A DNA stretch of 64,000 nt from Staphylococcus haemolyticus (lineage in GTDB: Bacteria > Bacillota > Bacilli > Staphylococcales > Staphylococcaceae): contig NZ_CP035291.1 in NCBI RefSeq assembly GCF_006094395.1, positions 1,798,001 to 1,862,000 on the forward strand, given 5' to 3'. Of the stretch, positions 53,001 to 62,850 are shown piece by piece. A model generated the notes under the pieces. The model did not search any database and was not told the DNA's origin. It worked only from the letters and a program-made list of their open reading frames with translations. Positions within the stretch are counted from its first letter, which is position 1, and each line of letters starts with the position of its first letter. The position numbers and the translations under genes were made by a program.

Positions 53001-54176
53001 TTATTTGGTTTCATAAATATTTTGACCGAGTAATTGATAATAAATATGAGAAATAATTGACTCATTTGACACTTTAGAATAATCAACTTTATTCGTAGCC
53101 AGTACAATAATATAATCTTCATTAAAATATACCGTGAATATTTGACCGAAAAACACACCATTAATTCGATTGACTTGAGGAGTCGAATAGAATCCATATC
53201 TATAAGATTCTGGATATTTAGTGCTTCCAATTTCTTGGAGTAAAGATGTTGTAACTGCTTGATTGAAAATATTATTTTGCTGTAAATCATTAACTAATCT
53301 AGCCATATCATGTGTAGACATAAATAAATTTCCTGCACCATAATATTGATCTAATGTATTAGGTTTCATCGTTTTTAGTTTCTCATTTTTCACTTTATAT
53401 CCAGTAGCCATATTCTTTTTATAAGGCTTTTCATTAAAGAAAGCACTATGCTCTAAATGATAGGGTTCTGCTAAGAATTTATAATAATTTTCCACATAAG
53501 AATGATGCGTTACTGCTTCTATAACTTGCGCAAGAACTAGATAGTTAGCATCGTTATATAAATGCTTATGATAATATTTACTATTAATCCCTCTTCTTTG
53601 AATATCATGAACTGCCCCATCTAAACTCTTTGTATTAGGATTAGCACTAAATTTATATAAACCACTTCTATGTAACATTAAATCTTTCAAGGTAATAGTT
53701 TTATTTGTCTTAAACCAAGGCAAATACTTAGTAACAGGGTCATTAATATTAATTTTGTTTGATAATTCTAAGTGCTTGAGTATTAAGCCAGTAGTGAATT
53801 TTTGAGCTGATCCAATTAAATACATCGTATTTGCATTGCTTTTTTTCTTACTGCTAATATTTTGATAACCATAACCTTTATCAAGCATTAATTTTCCATC
53901 TTTTAAAACTGTAATTGATCCATTGAAATGGACATTTTTTAAATACGTATTAATTTGTTCAATATTATCATCTTTTGCTTGAACCGTTTTGAGCTTATCG
54001 ACTGTTTTGTGGTTTTTATCACGATGTTCTATATAAGCCTTATTATCATTAACATTGTTATATTCACTGTCCTTGATACTATAGTTAGTAACTTTAATGA
54101 CGAATAATATAATGAGAAGTATTAAAACAATTAATACTAAAATAAAAGCTATAATTTTTAATTTGTTATTTTTCAT
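53001..54176 (-). CDS. fmtA: FmtA-like penicillin-recognising serine hydrolase
   Basis: A 391-residue cell-surface enzyme with a long N-terminal membrane anchor (about residues 8-30). The serine beta-lactamase/DD-peptidase fold shows the nucleophile tetrad Ser123-Ala-Gln-Lys126 (IGSAQKFTTG). The second motif region is LYNDANYLVL (Tyr207, Asn211) and a GVFFGQ segment replaces KTG. These match S. aureus FmtA, a low-affinity methicillin-resistance factor and teichoic-acid D-Ala esterase that also lies next to qox. The function here is inferred from that homology and position. Confidence 0.88.
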   Translation of the reverse strand: MKNNKLKIIAFILVLIVLILLIILFVIKVTNYSIKDSEYNNVNDNKAYIEHRDKNHKTVDKLKTVQAKDDNIEQINTYLKNVHFNGSITVLKDGKLMLDKGYGYQNISSKKKSNANTMYLIGSAQKFTTGLILKHLELSNKININDPVTKYLPWFKTNKTITLKDLMLHRSGLYKFSANPNTKSLDGAVHDIQRRGINSKYYHKHLYNDANYLVLAQVIEAVTHHSYVENYYKFLAEPYHLEHSAFFNEKPYKKNMATGYKVKNEKLKTMKPNTLDQYYGAGNLFMSTHDMARLVNDLQQNNIFNQAVTTSLLQEIGSTKYPESYRYGFYSTPQVNRINGVFFGQIFTVYFNEDYIIVLATNKVDYSKVSNESIISHIYYQLLGQNIYETK

Positions 54177-54634
54177 GGGGTCCCTCTTACGTCTAATTAT
54201 AGAAGTATATCTAAATTAAAACCTATTCTATCTAAATCATTTTTTATTCGTTTAATATTTTATATTATATAACACAACACCATTGAATTCATCTCTTTAA
54301 TCATACACCTATAATTTTTTATTACATCGTACTTTAGTATGATAAAGTGTTATCTAATATTGCTTTATCATCTTTTGTAAATTCTATTTTAATAATGTAA
54401 ATTTTGTATTAAACTTAAAGTTGTAATTCTCTCCAAAAAGTAATACAATTTAAGGCTATGAGAGTATACATTATATATAATTGCACCATCCTTACAACTT
54501 TGAATACAAGCAAAAAATAAAAAATATAAATTTATTTTTGATTTTATACTTCATGTTAAATAAAAATATAACGATTTTTATTTTTCAAATCATAAAATCT
54601 CTTATAAAAGATAATATGTATAGGAGCAAATGCT
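54177..54634. other. Divergent promoter region of fmtA and lcpB
   Basis: This 458-base AT-rich stretch has no supported gene. It contains the hairpin TGATAAAG-N15-CTTTATCA (54340-54370) and an imperfect palindrome ATCGTACTTTAGTATGAT nearby. Promoters for both genes must lie here. I could not assign them. Confidence 0.35.
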
Positions 54635-55891
54635 ATGAACCGATTTTTAAAATATTTTATGATGCTACTTACATTAGTACTAATCGTTGTTCCTGTAATT
54701 TTTATCATCAATTTGTATAAAACTTCTGAAAGTGCAATGCAAGCCTCATACGATAAATCTGATTCGAAGCGTCAATCAAACATACGTGAAGGAAAAGTAA
54801 ATCCTTCTAAAGATGCTGTTTCAATCTTATTTTTAGGAATTGATGATAATGAAGGTCGTCGTAAAAATGGCCAAACTACAGAACATTCAAGAACGGATTC
54901 TATGATTCTTTCTACCTTCAGTCCTGAAAAGCGTCAAATACGATTACTTAGTATCCCACGTGATACGATTAGTTATATACCAAAAGTTGGTTATTACGAT
55001 AAGATAACTCACGCACATGCTTACGGAGGACCTGTAGCAGCTATGGATTCTGTCGAGGCGACATTAAACGTTCCTGTTGATTACTATGTTCGAGTAAATA
55101 TGGATGCCTTCGTTGAGGCTGTTGATGAACTTGGCGGTATTTATTATGACGTCCCTTACGACTTAAATGAGCCTAATACAGACGATAGCGGTAGAATTAA
55201 AATTAAAAAAGGCTATCAAAAACTTAATGGTGATGAAGCGCTAGCCGTTGCAAGAACACGACATCATGATTCTGATTTAAAACGTGGCGAAAGACAAATG
55301 GATTTAATTAAATTATTATTCCAAAAAGCTAAGAGCCTTGATTCATATGACAAATTAGATGATTTAGTACAAATAGTTGGGAAAAATGCGAAACATAATT
55401 TAACTTCTTCTGAAATCAAATCTCTAGCATCTATGTACTTATCTGACGACATTGAATTTAAAAAATCTCAACTTAAAGGTAAAGATGATTACTTACAAAA
55501 TATTTACTATTATAATCCGAGCGTAAGTAGTATTATGAAATATTCAAATATATTGCGTTCTGATTTAGGACTATCTAAAATAACAGATAAGGATGAATTC
55601 TTAGATCAACGCGTTATTAAACATTACGGTACACTTATACCACTTACACCTCTTGATCAGTCTTTATTGAAAAATAATCAAAAAGATTCATCTTCTTCTG
55701 ATGATAACAACGATGATTCAACAAATTCAGATAACAATAATAATATACAATCATCTGAAGAAAATAGTTCAAACTCAAATGAAGGTATTGACCAAAGTAG
55801 TCAAGGTAGTACTCAAAGTGATAACTACAATCAGACAAATAATTCTAATTCATTCAATAACAATCAAGATCAAATGAATCAAATTTACTAA
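54635..55891 (+). CDS. lcpB: LytR-CpsA-Psr family wall teichoic acid ligase LcpB
   Basis: A 418-residue enzyme that attaches wall teichoic acid or related glycopolymers to peptidoglycan on the outer membrane face. One N-terminal anchor helix (about 6-28) is followed by the LCP domain, with ILFLGIDDNEG, RTDSMILSTFS, LSIPRDT and LNGDEALAVARTRHHDSDLKR (the last with the lipid-binding Arg residues). The C-terminal 80 residues are a Ser/Asn/Gln/Asp-rich low-complexity tail, likely extended into the wall. The position beside fmtA and atl matches S. aureus LcpB. Confidence 0.9.
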   Translation: MNRFLKYFMMLLTLVLIVVPVIFIINLYKTSESAMQASYDKSDSKRQSNIREGKVNPSKDAVSILFLGIDDNEGRRKNGQTTEHSRTDSMILSTFSPEKRQIRLLSIPRDTISYIPKVGYYDKITHAHAYGGPVAAMDSVEATLNVPVDYYVRVNMDAFVEAVDELGGIYYDVPYDLNEPNTDDSGRIKIKKGYQKLNGDEALAVARTRHHDSDLKRGERQMDLIKLLFQKAKSLDSYDKLDDLVQIVGKNAKHNLTSSEIKSLASMYLSDDIEFKKSQLKGKDDYLQNIYYYNPSVSSIMKYSNILRSDLGLSKITDKDEFLDQRVIKHYGTLIPLTPLDQSLLKNNQKDSSSSDDNNDDSTNSDNNNNIQSSEENSSNSNEGIDQSSQGSTQSDNYNQTNNSNSFNNNQDQMNQIY

Positions 55892-55909
55892 TTGAGAGGA
55901 GCACAAACT

Positions 55910-56380
55910 ATGTCACGTAAAACATATGAAAAAGCTGCTAACATTAATGGTATGTTTAATGTTTTAGAGCAACAAATTATTCATAGCAAAGACATGGCAT
56001 TATTTAGAAGTGAATTCTTTTACGTTAATCATGAACATCGTGAAAATTATGAAGCATTATTAGTCTACTATGGTGAAAATTCTGTTAATCCAATTGTAAA
56101 TGGTGCTTGCTACATTCTTGCTTTGCCAGAAATCTTCAATAAAGTAGATGTTTTTGAATCAGATTTACCGTTCTCATGGGTTTATGATGAAAATGGTATT
56201 ACTGAGACAATGCAAAGTATTAGCGTTCCTCTTCAATATCTTATTGCGGCAGCATTAGAAGTTACTGATGTAACATTATTTAAACCTTCAGGCTTTACAA
56301 TGGGAATGAATAATTGGAATATTGCTCAAATGAGAATATTTTGGCAGTACAGTGCGATTGTTCGCCAAGAAGCCTTATAA
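55910..56380 (+). CDS. DUF2538 family protein
   Basis: A 156-residue soluble protein starting at 55910 (MSRKTYEKAANINGMF) after GAGAGGAGC; an in-frame TTG at 55892 lies inside the ribosome site and is rejected. It contains MFNVLEQQIIHSKDMALFRSEFFYVNH and a C-terminal aromatic segment NWNIAQMRIFWQYSAIV. It is a staphylococcal family of unknown function. It is 18 bases from lcpB and probably co-transcribed, ending in a strong terminator. Confidence 0.8.
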   Translation: MSRKTYEKAANINGMFNVLEQQIIHSKDMALFRSEFFYVNHEHRENYEALLVYYGENSVNPIVNGACYILALPEIFNKVDVFESDLPFSWVYDENGITETMQSISVPLQYLIAAALEVTDVTLFKPSGFTMGMNNWNIAQMRIFWQYSAIVRQEAL

Positions 56381-56393
56381 TCAAATAATTTCC

Positions 56394-56432
56394 ACTCCTT
56401 TTTACAAATTTGTTGTAAAAAGGAGTTTTTTT
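56394..56432 (+). terminator. Terminator of lcpB-DUF2538
   Basis: ACTCCTTTTTACAA and TTGTAAAAAGGAGT form a 14-bp perfect stem followed by T residues. Confidence 0.95.
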
Positions 56433-56518
56433 ATATCTTTAAATCATATAGAATAACTTTATACTTTTATAAATTTAATTTTTGCAACTTTTAATAATTA
56501 CATATATGGGGGGGTAAG

Positions 56519-56941
56519 ATGTTTGAAATAGTAAAAAACAAAGATATGTTATCAGAATGCTTTTATATTAGAAGAGAAGTATTTGTGAAAGAACAAGGTG
56601 TTCCCTTGGAAAATGAATTAGATTCATTTGAGGAAGAATCTATACATATTATTGGCTACGACAAAAAACATGTACCTTTTGCATGTGCGAGATTTAGACC
56701 TTATAACAACGCAGCAAAAGTAGAAAGAGTTGCTATTTTAAAACCTTACAGAAAAGATGGATATGGCAAAACAATGATGCACGCTATTGAACGTTTTGCA
56801 AAAGATAAAGGATACAATCAATTAGTTTTAAATGCTCAAGTACAAGCTCAAGGCTTTTATGAGAAACTAGGTTATATTCAAACTGGCCCAGTTTTTATTG
56901 AGGAAAATATCGATCATATAAAAATGTATAAGAATATTTAA
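56519..56941 (+). CDS. GNAT family N-acetyltransferase
   Basis: A 140-residue acetyltransferase. The acetyl-CoA binding segment is RVAILKPYRKDGYGKTMM (about residues 70-87, the Q/R-x-x-G-x-G/A type), followed by LVLNAQVQAQGFYEKLGY, as in the ElaA/YjcF-like group. The start follows a G-rich ribosome site (GGGGGGG at 56508-56514). The substrate is unknown. It is monocistronic, lying between DUF2538 and atl. Confidence 0.85.
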   Translation: MFEIVKNKDMLSECFYIRREVFVKEQGVPLENELDSFEEESIHIIGYDKKHVPFACARFRPYNNAAKVERVAILKPYRKDGYGKTMMHAIERFAKDKGYNQLVLNAQVQAQGFYEKLGYIQTGPVFIEENIDHIKMYKNI

Positions 56942-57193
56942 ACTATTTATATTCTAAATTCATAGAGTGCATGTAATTAATTAAATAAACTATCTCATTT
57001 TTTTAATAGTAGCTTAAACTAATGTATTTTAAATTATCATTGCTTAGCAATATCGTCCTTAGTAAAACCATAATTTGTTCACTATTTGTAAGAAAGTATT
57101 AAAGTTAGTTTACAAATAAGTTAAATCAAATCATAGTCAAAATTTTAATACTATAATAGCATTGTAATAATAAAAATAATGAGGAGTAACAAT

Positions 57194-60100
57194 ATGAAAA
57201 AAAAGTTTAATTTAAAATTTCCTTCGATGATTGCGATCACATTATTTGGTGCTGCATTTACTTCACAACATGCACATGCAGCTGAAGCGAATCAAAATTC
57301 GAATAATACAAATAATGTTATTGATGATCAACAAAATATAGAAAATGCTGAGCAAGCTAAAAAAGAAGTAACTAATTCAGCTCAAAATGTATCAGGGGTA
57401 CAAACGTATCAAAACCCTTCTGATGTTAAAGCATCTGTTGCTACAGTAAGCAAAACGTATGATGCTAAATTAGATAATTTAGCGACAACACAACAGACTT
57501 CACAAGATCAACAAAGTACGCAAAATCAAAGTACTGCTAACACAAGCGCTACTAATTCAAATAGTGAGCTAGCTAAGGTTCAAGATAACGAGCAAGAAGT
57601 TTCAACTTCAAATAAATCTGATCAAACAACTAATATTAATAACACACATAGTAATACTGATGCTAATAAGCAAACATTGCAAGCTTCTAAAAACGCTTTA
57701 TCATCATCTCAAGTTCAGTCAAATGATGATACGTCTGCTAATAGTAATCAAAACACTACACAATATGTTAATAATCAAATTGATGAAAGTAGCTCTAACT
57801 CACAACAAGAGAATAGTCTAACTTCATCAAATAAGAATCAATTGAATTCATCATCTGTTACTCCATCACAATCTAATCAAGTGGCTCAGTCTAACAACCA
57901 AATAGAGTCTAAGCAAAGCAGTGATAAGAAAGTAAGTACTTATAGTAATAATGATAATAATGCAACTCAAGTAAACGTAGATCAAGCTAAAACATCACAA
58001 GAAGCTAATACTAAGAATGCATCAGCATCAAAAACAACTCAAACATCTACAAGTAACAGTACACAATCAGGTTATTCTGGATTTAGATCTGTTGGTGGCA
58101 AAGGTGGTCCTGCTACTTCAGTAAAAACAGTTAAACGTTATGCAGCTAAAGCAACTACATCATCTTTACCGAAATATAAACCACAAGTAAGTTCATCAAT
58201 CAACAATTATATTCGTTCGAATAACTTACAAGCACCTAAAATCGAAGAAAACTATTCATCTTATTTCCCTAAATATGGATATCGTAATGGTGTTGGCAAA
58301 CCTGAAGGTATTGTAGTTCATGATACAGCTAATGATAACTCAACAATCGATGGCGAAATTAATTACATGAAAAACAATTACAATTCAGCTTTCGTTCATG
58401 CATTTGTAGACGGTAACCGTATTATAGAAACTGCCCCTACTGACTACTTATCATGGGGTGCGGGTCCAAATGCTAATGGTCGTTTTATAAATGTTGAAAT
58501 TGTTCATACACATGACTATGCTTCATTCGCTAAATCAATGAATAACTATGCAGATTATGCTGCAACACAATTACAATATTACGGATTAACACCTAATAGT
58601 GCTGAAAATGATGGTCAAGGTACAGTTTGGACTCACTATGCAATTAGTCGATTCCTAGGTGGTACTGACCATTCTGACCCACACGCTTACCTACAAAGCC
58701 ATAATTATACTTATAATGAATTATACGATTTAATTAATGAAAAATATTTAATTAAAACAGGCCAAGTAGCACCTTGGGGTACTACTTCAAGCAGTAGTAG
58801 TTCATCGAATACCAATAAAGGTGGTTCTAGTAATAGTGGTTCCACTACTACATCACCTAAATTAACTGTTAAGTCTAATAGTGGCTTAGCTCAAATTAAA
58901 ACTGATAATAGTGGTGTTTACACAACAGTTTATGATGATAAAGGTAAAGCTACTAACCAAGTTCATAACACTTTATCTGTAACTAAATCTGCCACACTTG
59001 GTAAAGATAAGTATTATCTAGTATCTGACTACAATAGTGGTAAAGTTTACGGTTGGGTTAAGCAAGGAGAAACCGTTTATAATACAGTAAAATCTCCTGT
59101 AAAAGTAAACCAATCATATAATATAAAATCAGGTGCTACTCTATATACAGTGCCATGGGGTAACTATAATCAAGTAGCTGGAACTGTTTCAAAATCTAAT
59201 ACAGCACCATTTAAAGCAACAAAGTCTCAACAAGTTGGCAAAGCCACTTATTTATATGGGTCTTTAAATGGTAAAAATGGATGGGTTAGCCAAGCATTTC
59301 TATCTAATATAACTAAACCATCTTCTGGAAGTAAAACACCTACTGTAGATAATACTTTAAAAGTATCGAATCTTAAGAATACATTAGGTCAAGTTTCTAC
59401 TAAGAATAAAGGAACGTATACAACCGTTTATGATAAAAATGTGAAAGCTAACGCAACTATTGGTGGAAAAACGTACAACATTACTAAGAAAGCTACGTTG
59501 AACAATAAAGATTATTACTTAATTTCTGATTATAACGGTAATACTTCACGTGGTTGGGTACCTGCTTCAGAAATTTCTGTTAAAACTACAACACCTAACA
59601 AAACTAATGCCACTTATTACGATATTAATGGAAATGCAAATATTTACGACACACCTTGGGGAACAGCTAAACAAGTTAAAGCTACAGTACCTTCAAGTGG
59701 TAAACAGTTAAAATCAATTGATAACCTTAAAGTTGGTAACGAAACTTACTTACACGGTGTAATCAACAATATTTGGGGTTGGATTAAATCAACTGATGTT
59801 AAACAAACACCTAAAGTAAATGCTAAATTTGCTGTAAACACTAAAGCTACTAAGCCATCTACTGCATCAACTCAAACTGTGTCTAAAGTAGCTCAAGTTA
59901 ATGCGAACAACAGTGGTGCACGTGCAACTGTTTATGATAAAACAGGTAAAAATGCAACTAAGTATGCTAATCGTACTTTCAACGTTTCTAAAGAAAAAAC
60001 AATTGATGGTAATACTTATGTGTTACTTCAAAATACTACGACAAATACACCTTTAGGTTGGTTCAATGTTAAAGACTTGAAAGTTCAAAACTCTAGTTCT

Positions 60101-61279
60101 GAACAAAAAACATCAGGTACTTATAAAATTAACAACAAAAATAATGGTCTATACTCAATTGCATGGGGTACAAACCAACAACGTTTAGATAATAAAGATT
60201 TAGCTAATAAATCATTTAAAGTATCTAAATCAGTTGTTATTGGAAACACAACTTATCTATACGGTACAGTTAACGGTAAAACTGGTTGGATCGCTAAGAA
60301 TGATTTAACTTCATCAAATATTTCATCAGATAATGGTGAAAAATATCAATATGAATTTATTATCAACACAACTAATGGTTATTACTATGATGACCCTAGT
60401 TCAGCTAAAGCAACTTCATTAAAAGCTTTTAATGAACAAATTTTCCAAGTTACAAATCGTAAAGTCGTTAATGGTAAAACTTGGTATTATGGTAAATTAA
60501 GTAATGGCAAATATGTATGGATTAAAGATACTGATTTGAAAAAAGAATTAGTTAAATATTCAAAATCATATAGAACATTAAATCAAGTTGTATCACTTCA
60601 ACAAAATGCGTACGGGGCTCCACCACAAGTTCAAAGAAATGGTTATGGTTGGTCAAACGCAACTTATAGTGAAATTAAAAATGCTATGAATACAGAAAAA
60701 TTAGCTAAAGATGATACGCTTAAATACCAATTCTTACGCTTAGATCGCCCGCAAAATCTTTCTGTAGCAAGTTTAAATCAATTACTTAAAGGTAAAGGTG
60801 TTCTTGAAAATCAAGGTCAAGCATTCAGTCAAGCTGCTGCTACTTCAGGTATCAATGAAATTTACTTAATTGCACATGCATTAATTGAAACTGGTAATGG
60901 TCAATCTCAATTAGCTAAAGGTGCAAACATCGTAAATAATTATGTTACAACTAAAAGTGCTACAAAATATCATAATGTATTTGGTATAGCTGCTTTTGAC
61001 GCTAATCCACTATACAATGGTATTAATTATGCTAAGCAAGCTGGTTGGAATTCAGTATCTAAAGCGATTATTGGTGGTGCTAAATTTATAGGTAAAGACT
61101 ATATTAAAGCAGGCCAAAACACGCTATATAAAATGCGTTGGAATCCAGACCACCCTGCTACACACCAATATGCAACTGATATTAATTGGGCTAATGCTAA
61201 CGCTCAATATTTAAAACAACTTTATAATGAAATTAAAGCTGTTGGTAAATATTTTGATATCTCAAGCTATAGTAAATAA
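57194..61279 (+). CDS. atl: Bifunctional autolysin Atl (amidase plus glucosaminidase)
   Basis: Major peptidoglycan hydrolase, 1361 residues from the ATG at 57194 after GAGGAG. The signal peptide ends near AHA-AEAN (about 29). A long Ser/Thr/Asn/Gln-rich propeptide runs to about 310. The amidase_2 domain (about 350-520) has zinc ligands in VVHDTAND (His376) and TDHSDPH (His493, His497). Three GW-type repeat regions follow (about 553-706, 720-872, 893-1042), with a shorter fourth segment (about 1050-1116). The C-terminal glucosaminidase domain has the likely catalytic Glu1232 in HALIETGNG. Cell separation and adhesion roles are known for the family. Confidence 0.95.
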   Translation: MKKKFNLKFPSMIAITLFGAAFTSQHAHAAEANQNSNNTNNVIDDQQNIENAEQAKKEVTNSAQNVSGVQTYQNPSDVKASVATVSKTYDAKLDNLATTQQTSQDQQSTQNQSTANTSATNSNSELAKVQDNEQEVSTSNKSDQTTNINNTHSNTDANKQTLQASKNALSSSQVQSNDDTSANSNQNTTQYVNNQIDESSSNSQQENSLTSSNKNQLNSSSVTPSQSNQVAQSNNQIESKQSSDKKVSTYSNNDNNATQVNVDQAKTSQEANTKNASASKTTQTSTSNSTQSGYSGFRSVGGKGGPATSVKTVKRYAAKATTSSLPKYKPQVSSSINNYIRSNNLQAPKIEENYSSYFPKYGYRNGVGKPEGIVVHDTANDNSTIDGEINYMKNNYNSAFVHAFVDGNRIIETAPTDYLSWGAGPNANGRFINVEIVHTHDYASFAKSMNNYADYAATQLQYYGLTPNSAENDGQGTVWTHYAISRFLGGTDHSDPHAYLQSHNYTYNELYDLINEKYLIKTGQVAPWGTTSSSSSSSNTNKGGSSNSGSTTTSPKLTVKSNSGLAQIKTDNSGVYTTVYDDKGKATNQVHNTLSVTKSATLGKDKYYLVSDYNSGKVYGWVKQGETVYNTVKSPVKVNQSYNIKSGATLYTVPWGNYNQVAGTVSKSNTAPFKATKSQQVGKATYLYGSLNGKNGWVSQAFLSNITKPSSGSKTPTVDNTLKVSNLKNTLGQVSTKNKGTYTTVYDKNVKANATIGGKTYNITKKATLNNKDYYLISDYNGNTSRGWVPASEISVKTTTPNKTNATYYDINGNANIYDTPWGTAKQVKATVPSSGKQLKSIDNLKVGNETYLHGVINNIWGWIKSTDVKQTPKVNAKFAVNTKATKPSTASTQTVSKVAQVNANNSGARATVYDKTGKNATKYANRTFNVSKEKTIDGNTYVLLQNTTTNTPLGWFNVKDLKVQNSSSEQKTSGTYKINNKNNGLYSIAWGTNQQRLDNKDLANKSFKVSKSVVIGNTTYLYGTVNGKTGWIAKNDLTSSNISSDNGEKYQYEFIINTTNGYYYDDPSSAKATSLKAFNEQIFQVTNRKVVNGKTWYYGKLSNGKYVWIKDTDLKKELVKYSKSYRTLNQVVSLQQNAYGAPPQVQRNGYGWSNATYSEIKNAMNTEKLAKDDTLKYQFLRLDRPQNLSVASLNQLLKGKGVLENQGQAFSQAAATSGINEIYLIAHALIETGNGQSQLAKGANIVNNYVTTKSATKYHNVFGIAAFDANPLYNGINYAKQAGWNSVSKAIIGGAKFIGKDYIKAGQNTLYKMRWNPDHPATHQYATDINWANANAQYLKQLYNEIKAVGKYFDISSYSK

Positions 61280-61340
61280 ATAACTATATTCACTAATAAA
61301 TTGAATGAGACATAAAATTCTCATTTGAATTACCAAGATT

Positions 61341-61411
61341 CTAGGACATTAAGTTCTTGGACAAATTAAAAAGACAATTTCTATTGATAATCTATAGAAA
61401 TTGTCTTTTTA
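61341..61411. mobile_element. Degenerate IS1272 right-end remnant acting as the atl terminator
   Basis: The sequence from AGGACATTAAGTTCTTGGA through AAAGACAATTTCTAT...ATAGAAATTGTCTTTTT matches the right ends of the full IS1272 copies, with several changes and no transposase. The hairpin followed by T residues ends about 130 bases past the atl stop, so it probably terminates atl. A further IS-end-like piece GAGACATAAAATTCTC lies at 61308-61323. Confidence 0.75.
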
Positions 61412-61500
61412 TAATTATTTTAATTATATATGTTGCTAGTTCGTACAATTTTAAATATTGAATTAAAAGTTATATTCTTTATGCCCATTTTACTATACTA

Positions 61501-61558
61501 AAAAAGCCCTATCGCTATAATGATCATTTGGATAAATTCATTAAGACAATAGGACTCA
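61501..61558 (-). terminator. Terminator of the MarR-family gene
   Basis: On the minus strand AGTCCTAT and ATAGGGCT pair with one G-T across a long loop, followed by six T residues. Confidence 0.75.
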
Positions 61559-61563
61559 TTTAT

Positions 61564-61983
61564 TTAAATATATATATGACGACTATTTAGCTTATCTAAT
61601 AGTTGATTTAAACTTTGAATTTCTTCCTTACTTAGACACTGACAACGTGCTTCTATTAACTCACATCTTGCCGTATTGATTTGTTGAATCAAATTACGAG
61701 CTTCTTCTGTTAGGTATAAGTCTTTGCAACGTAAATCTTCATGGGATTGTAGACTAGTTATATATCCTTTTTGCACTAATTTCTTAATCCATCTAGATAC
61801 AATGGATTGTTCTCTACTAATCTTCATCGTTAAATCATATTGCGACAATCGATCATAACTATATAAAATTCTCAATAGTTCTAATTGATCATTTGTAATA
61901 TCTGTACGTTGTCCAAAACGTCTATTAACCAAATTAAGGTCATTATTAGTTAGTGTAATAAGTATTTCTAGTTGATTATACAT
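61564..61983 (-). CDS. MarR-family transcriptional regulator
   Basis: A 139-residue winged-helix regulator. The DNA-binding core contains LSQYDLTMKISREQSIVSRWIKKL and the wing VQKGYITSLQSHEDLRCKDLYLTEEA, both typical MarR motifs. The N- and C-terminal helices form the dimer domain. It is convergent with atl. It is probably a local or stress regulator, but the target is unknown. It lacks the Cys near the N-terminus that gives thiol sensing in MgrA/SarZ. Confidence 0.85.
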   Translation of the reverse strand: MYNQLEILITLTNNDLNLVNRRFGQRTDITNDQLELLRILYSYDRLSQYDLTMKISREQSIVSRWIKKLVQKGYITSLQSHEDLRCKDLYLTEEARNLIQQINTARCELIEARCQCLSKEEIQSLNQLLDKLNSRHIYI

Positions 61984-62169
61984 TGTTGTTCTACTCCACT
62001 TTTGTAATTGATAATACTATTATACTATGATTTTTTTATATGTCATGTACTTTCAATATTTTGTCACAATACAATTCTAAATAATTCAATTTTAATTTCA
62101 TTAAGTTTTAAAGCAACTCGCTAAATATATATTTAAACTATGAATCATTGATTAAATCCATTGCTATTG

Positions 62170-62697
62170 TTATTTATAATTAGGATTGTCCTTGTTAAGG
62201 TAATAATTACCGGCATTTAAATAACTTGCAAATGCAGACCAAAGTACGTATGGAATCTGTAATAATCCAGCCACTCGATGTATTTTAAACATTGATACTG
62301 CATTAGTAACTACTGAGATAAACAACATGATACTCTCAATGAATGCAATACCTCTTACTTTCTTTTTAAAATAAAGTATCGACCATAAATAGTTTAAAGT
62401 TAACTGCGTATAATGTGTCACTTTAATTCGAGTTGTCTTTGTTTTATTTTTAGTAGTGATTAAATAAGAAACGCCCATTAATAAATATAATATTGGCCAG
62501 GCAATCGGAAATGCTTTTGTAGGTGGAGAAAATGGTGGTTTTCTAAAATTTTTGTAGTCCTGTCGTGATTCCTTTGCTATGATTCGACCGATGATACTCC
62601 CACCTACCATTGAATGTATCAGCTTAATTATGTCTTTTAATATGTTAATGTTGATCCACTCCTTTAATGTGATAACTTGCTCTTCCCTATTATGCAA
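62170..62697 (-). CDS. TspO/MBR family protein
   Basis: A tryptophan-rich sensory-protein homologue of up to 175 residues. The motif PPFSPPTKAFPIAWPILYLLMG and the later SAFASYLNAGNYYLN match the TspO cholesterol/porphyrin-binding fold of five helices, and the alignable part is complete. The start is uncertain. The outer start is a TTG at 62697 with no ribosome site. A good AAAGGAG lies inside this frame, pointing to an ATT at 62649; an ATG at 62610 lacks a ribosome site. The role is unclear, perhaps tetrapyrrole or stress related. Confidence 0.75.
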   Translation of the reverse strand: MHNREEQVITLKEWININILKDIIKLIHSMVGGSIIGRIIAKESRQDYKNFRKPPFSPPTKAFPIAWPILYLLMGVSYLITTKNKTKTTRIKVTHYTQLTLNYLWSILYFKKKVRGIAFIESIMLFISVVTNAVSMFKIHRVAGLLQIPYVLWSAFASYLNAGNYYLNKDNPNYK

Positions 62698-62850
62698 ATA
62701 CTATTCATATTTAAATCTAATTTTCTAAAATCAAATAGAATTTACATACAAATAATAGTTATTACCCAACATTTCATCCTAAATTGTTGCATTTCAATGT
62801 TAATATATACTAAATTAAATACAGTTATTAATTAAAAAGGAGACAATCGT

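Noticed and set aside
52979-53290. Extra minus-strand frame at the fmtA 3' end
   Set aside because: It lies within fmtA in another frame with no ribosome site, and ends at the terminator.
58850-60540. Atl repeats as a tandem-repeat or CRISPR-like locus
   Set aside because: The repeats are diverged protein GW modules with no constant DNA spacing.
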